A program made the position numbers and the translations under genes. Under the pieces are notes generated by a model. It was not told where the DNA came from. It did no database searches and saw nothing but the letters and a program-made list of their open reading frames with translations. Of a stretch of 64,000 nucleotides of DNA, positions 44,601-51,748 are shown one piece after another; within the stretch, counting starts at the first letter, position 1; every line of letters starts with the position of its first letter. Source of the DNA: Pseudomonas viridiflava (GTDB lineage Bacteria > Pseudomonadota > Gammaproteobacteria > Pseudomonadales > Pseudomonadaceae); contig NZ_UUIS01000060.1 in NCBI RefSeq assembly GCF_900589395.1, positions 59,145-123,144 on the forward strand. Direction: 5' to 3'.

Positions 44601-44771
44601 CGCACGCCGGTACAGGTCAACGACCAGAACAAGCTGTACGTGGATCGGCCCAACTGGACCTCTGTGCACCTTGTGCCTCACGAGGACATCAATGCCTTGG
44701 TTCAGGCCCTGGAACGCCTCAACCTGACCCGTGTGAACGCCGGTCACGCGACACTGCCGGCTGACGGTTGA
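38646..44771 (+). CDS. Very large dermonecrotic-toxin-like protein with two TIKI/Ere-like domains
   Basis: 2041 residues; ATG at 38646 has AAGAAGG nine bases upstream. Residues 1-950 are largely alpha-helical. The LSVLTPAAVAHSVRGQWLAD stretch near 749, then YIAKVQGSLL and TRLQMKSAALRSLLKGHI, resembles the DUF6543/dermonecrotic toxin body of Pseudomonas toxins. Residues 993-1055 are hydrophobic (ELIATIVTLPFPPASFAVG, MGYLLTGMLNGLGAAG) and may insert into a membrane. Then come two tandem domains: copy 1 near 1276-1540 and copy 2 near 1650-1905. Copy 2 has GESHAS (Glu1736, His1738), YMEH (Glu1765, His1766) and GNSHVNT (His1878), the pattern of TIKI/TraB, ChaN, Ere and Pasteurella toxin C2 domains. 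Copy 1 has GEAPQS (1364-1369), VEH (Glu1394, His1395) and DDKQAST, lacking two of the His. There is no signal peptide and no neighbouring immunity or secretion gene. The gene ends 8 bp from the convergent kinase gene. Confidence 0.8.
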   Translation: MQTLTPVPPLPAETLPAALAALARLAALRTHQLARLDALPAADDALLDALRAPDTALHTQALSQLLQRIDQYWDSPDTVHATRHDAFVADMRQALHDELSLKIHEDDLDVHYAGCLPTAPGSSPQSPDAAPGFFSLYIQVQEDERIEMLAALAMSGPQGHTLLVLPGVGATGFTSQNQMCQAVAGWLNDPTLKGAVLNTVEKRHQDLLASIDQDPDADLEPFTRAHLQLDAIDGDPYAHAMSRLRHKQREDVRHACLQASLDDQHKNHARIQQAIAMRGLWGPAAMLELRELNYQEREYRKNLPDWIKTASQQDLRTYAMQVQHYHQAHTAMLSVLGAAMSPQNFALEHLRTRLCNDLGEALDPAAITVGTRRTLALTGETYTVTRTLVELALYGLHPDDRLAGSAFLEHSTLMLSGAPLPARYASLTPHYLAGLIEELDLRLAFRAFQRTQYQQQAYQPLMHLMTRRQVIALAFAAQMQGHIQPQDFALVEALARPTADAPDANLRIQQIRLGGHLMSKLLLFSQYTPAGQPDRLVMVMTDAPTPQRLKTFSNETQLLHELVSYARSEKMSQYLLDQLPVDARTDLAGQLAALKLKPHPRQDLVELIEQPDFDVCLRSLTEAHVRVALSEEARYTPEWYRRASPAQRQQLLALEDDAAGALRNYQAKAHTNLQPLRHYAHERASQRISTLLNVPPGSVDPDLIIITSARETLSYTDMLLKGYDDSIDFFNTSTRAEALFKGPPGVDLSVLTPAAVAHSVRGQWLADDYIAKVQGSLLAPESQGYEYRRTTSLLITRLQMKSAALRSLLKGHINKVQYQWLEQSIEQAHLGDAETRRRYPLYPLQIHLDQPFIGSGLKGIDQLVIPDVNLIHVETVQGCIAVLPTSVRQAALLYTPQAPDGIEWRLFGSFTESLGAPGMIDYYTDRCSSKTRHTLSLHLKSMQQGNASKPPFLPREPIADFADTCFNRPILRKLREVQDTTTGRNDMLAKLIWNSVELIATIVTLPFPPASFAVGTLLYLHDTVRAFQSLRDGDTPTAMGYLLTGMLNGLGAAGDLHSGLKGFGGVMRRLARQNPPDSVLPPLTQRTSLPRYEELFPASLHNEPFVLGKADINGHHPVLLAPGPTSPDVQATGQFARRAADGTWQPLGLPYRQAGTAGLYNGRPATVSLHGVPRISEGHGRGVCLLDGNHYIEFSGQTWQVQYSAYLKSWQIIDPQNPFAFFGKHPVRLNEQGTWQLADRQILRGGAPDNPPPYKPLQEDTTTQVPLDNYQLPAKMRLHLDVILNKEPYDPIGLGLHDYFEVHFSELRQTFANRREQLYKDANAFFLSQPPLPPKPVLPPLQRPATLETLFGHVFTHSNGLVLGEAPQSIASKRLLILNMPLLVEQRVEVLYVEHVLLDKHLPKLNRYRHLGKKSRTGSHEIKHYLDEVNHAALNNGSTEFDYYHLIKTAHRYGIEVRPLNSSISYPFIEHPVTAMVDDADAGRKMSNYFAHLLIDSDLAEHSSRRWVALLDDKQASTHAQLPGLAELQGVPSARIQDIAFTRRTSITTQTSPSTVTGPASGFDVIIDFANPYIIAPPSPPSTALDLALFKRMASNEGVDIKECWAGDYGFRWHEPHGWLQTGTEHWTPAPPLTALQQSLAQTTYEVAREDRSLLHWLANFEHKGLDRAYLIRAPELSRVRTAFFEVRRSLEADSRAILSHVQPPRPTLPAVSPQTSLPTFLETLYQHTQAVVIGESHASIASKKLIIDNLPLLSQHQVRTLYMEHLLTDLHQADLDRFFDTGQMSKTLLHDLKKLDAGHHTDPSGVYTFEQLVIRARQHGLQVRAIDCTASYHLKGLDDVVTNTRQQMMNYFALQTIDRHQQVIGAHRWIALVGNSHVNTYRGIVPGLAELKGGIGLHVVDTLPGQAKGVFPDPGEALRLGMTNDTVYVKADYRVEIEVSRPARSAPTAEPLEIRLNRPGHFLVEHGDGHQHTLVHRSRDGQIHRTPVQVNDQNKLYVDRPNWTSVHLVPHEDINALVQALERLNLTRVNAGHATLPADG

Positions 44772-44779
44772 CGGCCCGG

Positions 44780-46231
44780 CTACGACGGTTGTGCCGGGAC
44801 GCCGGGCAAGCGCTGCTCAAGTAGCGCATGCAGCGCACTGCCCTGTGGCCAGTTGCGCATGAAGCGCGCCCGGTCACGCGCGTAGGCCGCGGCGAACGAG
44901 GACTGGGAGCTGTGCTGACACATGGCGTCGAGGTCGATCAGCACCCAGCGCCCCTGATGCCAGAACAGGTTGTGGCCCTTGAGGTCACCGTGGCTGATGC
45001 GTTCGCGGCGCAATTGCTCGAACAGGGTATCCAGCGCCTGCAACTCGGCCTCGGGCACCGCGGCGGTGTCTACGTACGGCGCAAAGCGCTCGATCAGGTC
45101 GGGGCCGTCGATGTATTCGGTCACCAGCCAGGCCCGGCGGCGCAACCCCAGCACCCGTTCCTCGCGCACCGCCAACGGTTTGGCCGTAGCGATCTCGAGG
45201 AACATCAATCGGTTGGCTTCGCGCCAGGAATGCCAGGCCCGGCTCGGGCGCCAGAAGCGCTTGAGCCAGTGGCCAAAGCCCTTGATGTTGTAGCGCTTGA
45301 TCACCAGTGGCCGGCCCTGGACCTCGACCCGTCCGACACTGGCCGCACCGCCGGTCTTGTACAGGTGGCCGGTGGCGAGCAGTTCGTCGGCCCGGTCCAG
45401 CACCGGCTGCATCGCCTCGACTTCTTCGCGGCGGATGGCCTGGAACTGCGAGGCGGTGTCGACCACGCTGAACAGGCTGCATTCGCGCCCGCTCTTGGCC
45501 AGGAAGTCTTTCAGGCGCCACTGGCGCACCTTGTCGATCTGCTTTTGCAGCGCTTCCATGGGCAAGCCATGTTCGCCATTGCTGAGCAGGTAATGCACCA
45601 GCAGCTCTTCGGTAAACGGCTCGAAACGCTTGGGCAGTTGCGCAAAGAACACACCGAGGTTATCCAGCACTTTTTGCCGCGACAATGGCTGGCCGGGGTG
45701 CTCGACGCAGATGCAGGCGCCATCGATCCAGTACGAGCGGCCATCGTGACGCAAGAGGTTGTCCAGGTGCAGGTCCTCCTGCCACAAGCCCTTGAGGTGC
45801 AACTGCCCGATCGCCGTCAGCGCCTCACCCAGCACCCCTTGCTGTTCATCGGCCAGGGCCGGCAGGTGCTGCACCGCTTCCCAGGCCTGGCCCAGGCTGC
45901 GGGCATTTTCCAGCAGCTCGAACAGCAGCCAGCCGCCCTCGCCGTCCTGCAGGCCGTCGGCCAGCAGCAGCGGCGTGGTGATGCCATGTTCGGCCAGCAG
46001 CAGCACACCGTCGCGCTCACGCTGAAAGTGCCGTGCGGCCTTGGGCCCGACCAGCAACTTGGCCAGCACGGTGCGGCCGCGCCACACGCCGGCGCCGACA
46101 TACCGCTGGCCCGGCAGCACCCGCAGCAGGCTCAACAGTTGCAGCTCGGCGGTGCCCGCCGCATCGGCCAGGGTCAGGCTCATCGGCAGGGCCGGGGAAC
46201 GCCCGGCGCTCTGGAGTTCGCTTAGGCGCAT
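44780..46231 (-). CDS. Two-domain kinase-fold LPS core protein (WapQ type)
   Basis: A 483-residue protein with two kinase-like halves of the InaA/WaaP group. First half: QRYVGAGVWRGRTVLAKLLV and the catalytic loop LWQEDLHLDNLLRHD with Asp and Asn in place, then YWIDGACI. Second half: GRPLVIKRYNIKGFGHWLK, the loop ERISHGDLKGHNLFWH and VLIDLDAM, also complete. ATG at 46231 overlaps the stop of the next gene upstream (TGATG). By position it corresponds to PA5006-like core genes next to waaP; an LPS heptose kinase or helper is likely. It is convergent with the toxin gene, 8 bp apart. Confidence 0.82.
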   Translation of the reverse strand: MRLSELQSAGRSPALPMSLTLADAAGTAELQLLSLLRVLPGQRYVGAGVWRGRTVLAKLLVGPKAARHFQRERDGVLLLAEHGITTPLLLADGLQDGEGGWLLFELLENARSLGQAWEAVQHLPALADEQQGVLGEALTAIGQLHLKGLWQEDLHLDNLLRHDGRSYWIDGACICVEHPGQPLSRQKVLDNLGVFFAQLPKRFEPFTEELLVHYLLSNGEHGLPMEALQKQIDKVRQWRLKDFLAKSGRECSLFSVVDTASQFQAIRREEVEAMQPVLDRADELLATGHLYKTGGAASVGRVEVQGRPLVIKRYNIKGFGHWLKRFWRPSRAWHSWREANRLMFLEIATAKPLAVREERVLGLRRRAWLVTEYIDGPDLIERFAPYVDTAAVPEAELQALDTLFEQLRRERISHGDLKGHNLFWHQGRWVLIDLDAMCQHSSQSSFAAAYARDRARFMRNWPQGSALHALLEQRLPGVPAQPS

Positions 46232-46989
46232 CAAGGTTTCTCTCTTTGCTTGTGTTTACCGCGTCGGCTCAAGCGTAGCAGCCAGGCCTGCACCGCCGGG
46301 CCGTCGCCGGGTGCCTGCAGGTAGGCCGCCAGCAGTTCGCGCTGCTCGGCCGGTGTCCACATCGGCGCGCGCCGAAACAGCGGTTCCAGGTCCTTGGCCA
46401 GGTCACGCTGGCCGAACAGCGACGGGCGGGTCTTCTCCAGGTCGATCAGTTGCGCGCTGTACTGCGCGCCCTGGGCCTGCACAAAGATGTGCTTGGGGTA
46501 GAAGCAGCCGTGGATCTGGCCGGCACCGTGCAGGGTGCGCGCCAGCAGGCCACAGGCGCGCAGGATCGCCAGGCGCCGGTCCTGGGGCAGTTCGCTCCAG
46601 CGCTGCAGCAAGGCGTCCAGGTCAGTCCAGCCATCCAGCGCGCGGGTCATCAGGATGGCCCGGCGCTCGCCATTGACCTTGCGCTCGCCATAGAACACGG
46701 CCTGCAAGGCCGGGATACCCATCTGCCGGTAACGGCTGATGTTGCGAAACTCCCGGGAAAACGACGGTTCGCCGAACGGACGATGCAGCGTGTGGGTCAG
46801 GTAGTTGCTCTGGCGCTTGAGGTAGAAGCCCTGGCCTTCCAGGTCCAGCCGGAACACGCTGCTCCAGCCGCCACGGCCGGTGTTGGGTTCATCCACCGCA
46901 TCCAGCGCCAGGTTCCACAGCGCCTGGAAGTCGGCCAGGCCGTGACGCTCCAGCAATGCCTGTTCGGTACTGGCAATGAACGGGTTCAT
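46231..46989 (-). CDS. Kinase-fold LPS core protein, catalytic Asp replaced
   Basis: A 252-residue InaA-family protein. The Lys strand (GFYLKRQSNYL) and the dispersed Glu are present. The catalytic loop reads QIHGCFYPKHIFVQ: compared with WaaP (NHRDCYLCHFLL) the Asp position is Cys, while the second His is shared. LIDLEKTRPSLF is the metal-binding strand with Asp kept. It overlaps both neighbours (1 bp and 4 bp), so it is co-translated with them. Its catalytic state is uncertain; it may be a scaffold in the core phosphorylation block. Confidence 0.8.
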   Translation of the reverse strand: MNPFIASTEQALLERHGLADFQALWNLALDAVDEPNTGRGGWSSVFRLDLEGQGFYLKRQSNYLTHTLHRPFGEPSFSREFRNISRYRQMGIPALQAVFYGERKVNGERRAILMTRALDGWTDLDALLQRWSELPQDRRLAILRACGLLARTLHGAGQIHGCFYPKHIFVQAQGAQYSAQLIDLEKTRPSLFGQRDLAKDLEPLFRRAPMWTPAEQRELLAAYLQAPGDGPAVQAWLLRLSRRGKHKQREKP

Positions 46990-47720
46990 TCGCGCCCCTC
47001 GAAAAAACTGACCACATGGCGAATGCGTTTCTTGTCAGCGGCATTGAGGTGCGAACGCTGGCGGTATTGCAGGTAGAAACGCAGGCGCTGGGTGGCCGAC
47101 AGCTGGTATTTGGCGACCTTGTCCAGGCACGCCAGGTCCTTGGTGATGCGATAACGCAGTAGAAACCCCCACCAGAACGTGCCATTGGGGCAATCGATCA
47201 GGTACAGCCGCGCCTGGTCGTCGACCAGCAGGTTGCGCCACTTCAGATCGTTATGCGTGAAGTGATGGTCGTGCAGGATGCGGGTGTAGCGCGCCAGCTG
47301 CTGGCTGATGCCGTCGACCCAGGCCGGGTCATCCAGGCGCGGGTCCTTGCGCTGGGCCAGCACCCAGAGGTCTTCGGTGTTGGGCAGCTCACGGGTAATC
47401 ATCGCCCCGCGCTCGTACACCGCGCCATTGCGTTCCAGCCCCCAGGCCACCACATCGGCGGTGGGAATGCCCCACTTGGCGAAACGCTTGAGGTTCTGCC
47501 ACTCGGACTTGACCCGTGGCCGGCCCAGGTAGCGACGCAGGCCCTTGCCGGCGCCCACATAGCGCTTGACGTAATACTGCACGCCACCGCGCTCGACGCG
47601 GATCACCTCGGACAACGGATCACGGGTCAGGCGCTCGCCCTGCAGGGCGAATACCGCCTCCAGGCTGCCGAAATCCTCGGCCAGTGCCGCGTATTCAGGC
47701 GCCAGTGTCCAACCCGCCAT
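46986..47720 (-). CDS. wapP: Kinase-fold LPS core protein (WapP type)
   Basis: 244 residues; ATG at 47720 overlaps the waaP stop. VIRVERGGVQYYVKRYVG is the Lys strand and FTHNDLKWRNLLVDD the catalytic loop with His, Asp and Asn in place; the DFG equivalent is IDCPNG. The position directly after waaP matches wapP of P. aeruginosa, proposed to phosphorylate heptose in the inner core. Gene name by position and similarity from memory. Confidence 0.82.
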   Translation of the reverse strand: MAGWTLAPEYAALAEDFGSLEAVFALQGERLTRDPLSEVIRVERGGVQYYVKRYVGAGKGLRRYLGRPRVKSEWQNLKRFAKWGIPTADVVAWGLERNGAVYERGAMITRELPNTEDLWVLAQRKDPRLDDPAWVDGISQQLARYTRILHDHHFTHNDLKWRNLLVDDQARLYLIDCPNGTFWWGFLLRYRITKDLACLDKVAKYQLSATQRLRFYLQYRQRSHLNAADKKRIRHVVSFFEGRE

Positions 47721-48526
47721 CAGAGTGCATCCCCATAGCGCACCTTGCGCTGGTAGAGCTTGTCGGCCTTTTTTTCCAGCCAGCGCAGCAAGGCTGCTTC
47801 CTGCGTGAGGATCTGGCGCAGCGGCTGGCGGAAGTAGCCCTTGAGAAAACGCAGCGTGTCGCGTCGGGTCAGGCCGATGTCCAGCGCCGAGAAATACAGC
47901 GCCGCCAGGTCCTTGTTGCGCCAGCGCGGGGTAATGACCCGGCGGGTCTGGGCGCGGTGCAGGTCGATCACCGACAGGCGGAAATCGTCCGCCGTGACCG
48001 GCTTGTCGGTGTGCAGCAGAAAATGACACAGGTAGCAGTCGCGGTGATTGACCCCGGCGCGGTGCATGCCGCCGACCATGCTGGCCACCTCGGCAATCAG
48101 CGCGCGCTTGAGGCGCGGCTCGGGCGGCTCGGCGCGCCAGTTCAGGCTGATGTCTTCCAGGCTCAACGTCGGTGCCAGTTCCTCGGTGACAATGAACGAG
48201 TGCTGGGCGGCCGGGTTGCCGCCGCGCTCGCCATAGGCCACGGCGGTCATGGTCGCCACGCCGACCTGATGCAGGCGTTCGATGGCTTTCCATTCCTGGC
48301 CGGCGCCCAGCACCGGCAGTTTGGCGCTGAACAGGTTCTTGGCCACCTCGCCCCAGCCGATGCCGCGGTGGATCTTGACGAAATAACCGCGCCCGTCGAC
48401 CTCGGTGCGCAGGGTGCGCCGGCCTTCCAGTTCGCGGTACACCTGGCCCTGCAAACGCTCGACCTCGGCAAAGGCATCACGCCCGGCCCAGAGCGTCTTG
48501 AAGGGCTCAGCGAGAAACAGCTTCAT
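47720..48526 (-). CDS. waaP: LPS core heptose(I) kinase WaaP
   Basis: Phosphorylates heptose I of the inner core, a step essential for outer-membrane integrity in pseudomonads. 268 residues of a Tyr/Ser kinase-like fold. YFVKIHRGIGWGEVAKNLF carries the ATP-binding Lys, GVNHRDCYLCHFLLHTD the catalytic Asp, and RLSVIDLHRAQTR the metal-binding Asp. The RWRNKDLAALYFSALDIGLT part is typical of WaaP. It overlaps waaG by 4 bp (ATGA) and wapP by 1 bp. Confidence 0.94.
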   Translation of the reverse strand: MKLFLAEPFKTLWAGRDAFAEVERLQGQVYRELEGRRTLRTEVDGRGYFVKIHRGIGWGEVAKNLFSAKLPVLGAGQEWKAIERLHQVGVATMTAVAYGERGGNPAAQHSFIVTEELAPTLSLEDISLNWRAEPPEPRLKRALIAEVASMVGGMHRAGVNHRDCYLCHFLLHTDKPVTADDFRLSVIDLHRAQTRRVITPRWRNKDLAALYFSALDIGLTRRDTLRFLKGYFRQPLRQILTQEAALLRWLEKKADKLYQRKVRYGDAL

Positions 48527-49647
48527 TGATCATGCTCCGCCAGAATCACATCGGCCGCATGCTGCGGCATGCTGTACAGGTCGGCGCTGTCGGCAAAAGC
48601 CAGGCCATTGCGGGCCCAGCGCTGCCGCGCCGCGTCGTCTTCGAGCATGTTTGCCAGCACGCGGTTGAACTGCGCCTGTTCGAAAGGCTCATCGGCCACC
48701 CGGCCGCAATCGGCCTCACTGATGTAATGGGCATAACCGCACACCGCGCTGACCAGCACCGGCAGCCCGGCCACGGCCGCTTCAAGCAGCACCGTGCCGG
48801 TGTTTTCGTTGTACGCCGGATGAATCAGGATGTCGGCCCCCAGCAAAAAGCGCGGGATGTCGCTGCGTCCTTTCATGAAGGTCACCTGCTCGCCCAGGCC
48901 CAGGGCCTTGGCCTGCAACTGGAAGACCTTGGGATCGTCCTGGCCGATGACAAACAGGCGGGTGCGTTTTTTCAGCTCGCCCGGCAGCGCAGCCAGTGCC
49001 TTGAGGCTGCGGTCCACGCCCTTGGTCTTGAACCCGGAGCCGATCTGCACCAGCAGCAGGTCACGCTCGCCCAGGCCGAATTCCTGGCGGAACGCGGCAC
49101 GAATCTGCGGCGCGTCGGGCGGCGCACGACGGTCCTGGGAAATGCCGGGCGGCAATAGATGAAAGCGCGACAACGGGGTGTGGTAGTGCTTGATGAATAG
49201 CGGTTGCTGCACCTCGGAGATCATCAGCACCTGGGTTTTAGCCTCGGGGGCGAACACCGCGCGCTCGTACTCGGCGAAATGCCGGTAGCGGCCCCACTTG
49301 CGGTACAACGAGTGACGCAGGTTCTGCGCCTTGTCTTCAAAGCAGCCATCAGCGGCGTAATAGACGTCCAGGCCCGGCATCTTGTTGAAGCCGATCAGCC
49401 GGTCGACCGGGCGGCGGGCCAGGTCCTGCGCCATCCAGGCGCTGAGTTTCTCGTTACGCCGGTGGTTGAAGAGGGCCTTGACCGGCGCCACCAGCACCTC
49501 GAAGCCGGGCGGCACCTCGCCTTCCCAGATCAGGGTGTAGACACGAATGCTGTGACCGCGCGCCTGGCACTCCTGGGCAATGCGCATGAAGTCGCGTTGC
49601 AGGCCGCCAAACGGAAAGTATTTATAGAGGACAAAAGCCAGTTGCAT
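48523..49647 (-). CDS. waaG: Core glycosyltransferase WaaG
   Basis: GT4 enzyme that adds the first outer-core sugar to heptose II. ATG at 49647 (MQLAFVLYKYFPFGGLQRDF) gives 374 residues; the longer frame upstream lies inside waaC. FGGLQRDFMRIAQECQARGH is the acceptor-side motif, VQIGSGFKTKGVDRSLKAL the interdomain strand, and HPAYNENTGTVLLEAAVAGLP the nucleotide-sugar site. It sits between waaC and waaP with overlaps on both sides. Confidence 0.93.
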   Translation of the reverse strand: MQLAFVLYKYFPFGGLQRDFMRIAQECQARGHSIRVYTLIWEGEVPPGFEVLVAPVKALFNHRRNEKLSAWMAQDLARRPVDRLIGFNKMPGLDVYYAADGCFEDKAQNLRHSLYRKWGRYRHFAEYERAVFAPEAKTQVLMISEVQQPLFIKHYHTPLSRFHLLPPGISQDRRAPPDAPQIRAAFRQEFGLGERDLLLVQIGSGFKTKGVDRSLKALAALPGELKKRTRLFVIGQDDPKVFQLQAKALGLGEQVTFMKGRSDIPRFLLGADILIHPAYNENTGTVLLEAAVAGLPVLVSAVCGYAHYISEADCGRVADEPFEQAQFNRVLANMLEDDAARQRWARNGLAFADSADLYSMPQHAADVILAEHDQ

Positions 49648-50711
49648 CAGCCAGGTTCCTTTGCCAGCAACAGCGCGCCCAACTGGCTCGCTACTCGCTC
49701 GGGATTCACGCGAGTGAAGCACAACGGCCACTCGCGCTTGAGGTCGAACCGCGACTGGTCGTCGGGGGTCGGGTTGTAGGTGCATTTCTTTTGCAGGCAC
49801 GGCGCACAGGCCGGCCAGTCGCTGGCCAGGTGCACCTGAGAGCGGCCATAGGCACCGGTCAGCCCGGCATTGGTCGGGCCGAACAGCGACAGGGTCGGCA
49901 CATCCAGCGCCGCGGCCAGGTGGCCGATGCCGGTGTCCACCGCCACGCAGGCCTGGGCCCCGGCCAGCACCCGGGCGACGCCGGCCAGGTTGAGCTTTGG
50001 CAGTACCCCGGTGTTGTCCAGCCCTGCGGCGATGCGCTCGGCGCGGGCCTTTTCTTCAGGGTTGCCCCAGGGCAGGCGCACGTCCAGGCCGCGGGCGGCC
50101 ATGCGTTCGGCCAGTTGCCGCCAGTACAGCTCCGGCCAGTGCTTGGTGGCCCAGGTGGTGCCGTGCAGAAACAGCACGTAGGGGTGTTCAAGGTCGGCCT
50201 CGAGCACCTGCAACGGCTTGAGGCCGTAGTCGCCCAGGCCGGCCGGCACTTCGTAGCCCAGCGCCTGGGCAAACAACTGGCGCAGGCGCTCGACCGCATG
50301 CTGGCCACGGGCGACCGCGTAGCGCCGGTCATAGAAGCGGCTGGCCACCGGTTCGCGCGCCGAGTCACGGTCCAGCCCGGCCACCGGGGCGTTGACGTAG
50401 CGGGTCAGCCAGGCGCTCTTGAACAGGCCCTGGGCGTCGATCACCACATCGTAGGGCGTTTCACGCAGGCGACGCTTGAAGCCCTGCCACTCGCCATTTT
50501 TCCAGGTTTGCCAGAGGTGCTTGCGCCAGCGGCGGATCGCCACCGGAATCACCGTGTCGACGGCCGGGTGCCAGGTCGGGATCTCGGCAAAGCCTTCCTC
50601 GACCACCCAGTCGAACCGCACGCCCGGCAAGGCTCGGGCCGCATCGGTGAGCGCCGGCAGGGTGTGGATCACATCACCCAGCGAAGAGGTCTTGATCAGC
50701 AGAACCCGCAA
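49647..50711 (-). CDS. waaC: ADP-heptose:LPS heptosyltransferase I WaaC
   Basis: Adds the first heptose to Kdo. 354 residues of GT-B fold. It opens MRVLLIKTSSLGDVIHTLPAL, with Asp13 of the LGD motif as likely base. LFLHGTTWATKHWPELYWRQ contains the conserved Lys that binds the ADP-heptose phosphate, and AVDTGIGHLAAALDVPTLSL the nucleotide site. It overlaps waaG by 1 bp and starts 2 bp after waaF ends. Confidence 0.95.
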   Translation of the reverse strand: MRVLLIKTSSLGDVIHTLPALTDAARALPGVRFDWVVEEGFAEIPTWHPAVDTVIPVAIRRWRKHLWQTWKNGEWQGFKRRLRETPYDVVIDAQGLFKSAWLTRYVNAPVAGLDRDSAREPVASRFYDRRYAVARGQHAVERLRQLFAQALGYEVPAGLGDYGLKPLQVLEADLEHPYVLFLHGTTWATKHWPELYWRQLAERMAARGLDVRLPWGNPEEKARAERIAAGLDNTGVLPKLNLAGVARVLAGAQACVAVDTGIGHLAAALDVPTLSLFGPTNAGLTGAYGRSQVHLASDWPACAPCLQKKCTYNPTPDDQSRFDLKREWPLCFTRVNPERVASQLGALLLAKEPG

Positions 50712-50713
50712 GA

Positions 50714-51748
50714 TCAGGTCACCTCTATCGGCGTGCCGGTCAGGCGCGTCAACGCCTGGACCACGGCCTGGGGTTCGAGCAGGCGCAGGCAGTTGTAATG
50801 ACCGAACCGGCAGGTGCGGTCAAAACACGGGCTGCATTCGATGCCCAGGCGCACGACTTCGACCTCATCGGCCAGCGGCGGGGTGAAACCAGGCGAGGTG
50901 GAACCATAGACCGCCACCAGCGGCCGGTTCAGCGCCGCCGCCACGTGCATCAGGCCCGAGTCGTTGGACACCACCGATTGCGCACACGAGAGCAGGTCGA
51001 TGGCCTCGGCCAGCGATGTTTCGCCGCACAGGTTGGTGACTTCTTCGCGCAGGCCGGGGATCAACTCCTGGCGAATGCTCTCGCCCACCGGATGGTCCTT
51101 TTTCGAGCCGAACAGCCAGACCTGCCAACCCTGACGGATCAGGGCATCAGCCACCTTGGCGTAGTGCTCGCTGGGCCAGCGCTTGGATTCGCCGAACTCG
51201 GCGCCCGGGCACAGGGCCAGCACCGGCTGGTCAAGGCTCAGGCCAAAACGGGCCAAGGCCGCGTCCCGGGTCGTCGGGTCGATACGCAGGTCCGGCCTTG
51301 GATAAGGCTTGGGCAGCTCGGCGTCCTTGTCGTAGGCCAGGGCCATGAAGCGCTCGATCATCAGCGGGTAACGCTGCTTGTCGAGGCGCCTTACGTCATT
51401 GAGCAGACCATAGCGCAATTCGCCGCGCCAGCCGGTGCGCTTGGGGATGCCGGCAAAGAAGGGCACCAGCGCGGATTTGAGCGAGTTGGGCAGCAGGATG
51501 GCCTGGTCGTACTGGCCGGCCAGGGACTTGCCGATCCGGCGCCGGGTCGCCAGTTCCAGGGCGCCGTGGCCCAGCGGGAAACTCAGGGCGGCACGCACTT
51601 CGGGCATGCGCTCAAGGATCGGCCGGCTCCACTCGGGGGCCAGGACGTCGATGGCGCATTCGGGATGACGCTGTTTCAGGCACTGGAACAGCGTTTGCGC
51701 CATCACCATGTCCCCGACCCAGCTGGGTCCAACGATCAAAATGTTCAT
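50714..51748 (-). CDS. waaF: ADP-heptose:LPS heptosyltransferase II WaaF
   Basis: Adds the second heptose. The frame is open upstream, but ATG at 51748 (MNILIVGPSWVGDMVMAQTL) gives 344 residues, the family length. Asp13 in WVGDMVMAQ is the likely base, LCPGAEFGESKRWPSEHYAK the phosphate/heptose site, and SNDSGLMHVAAALNRPLVAV the nucleotide site. It is the first gene of the waaF-waaC-waaG-waaP run. Confidence 0.95.
   Translation of the reverse strand: MNILIVGPSWVGDMVMAQTLFQCLKQRHPECAIDVLAPEWSRPILERMPEVRAALSFPLGHGALELATRRRIGKSLAGQYDQAILLPNSLKSALVPFFAGIPKRTGWRGELRYGLLNDVRRLDKQRYPLMIERFMALAYDKDAELPKPYPRPDLRIDPTTRDAALARFGLSLDQPVLALCPGAEFGESKRWPSEHYAKVADALIRQGWQVWLFGSKKDHPVGESIRQELIPGLREEVTNLCGETSLAEAIDLLSCAQSVVSNDSGLMHVAAALNRPLVAVYGSTSPGFTPPLADEVEVVRLGIECSPCFDRTCRFGHYNCLRLLEPQAVVQALTRLTGTPIEVT

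Noticed and set aside
46986..48293. Longer 435-residue version of the WapP-type protein
   Set aside because: The extra part is an out-of-frame reading of waaP; the ATG at 47720 overlaps the waaP stop as in the other junctions.
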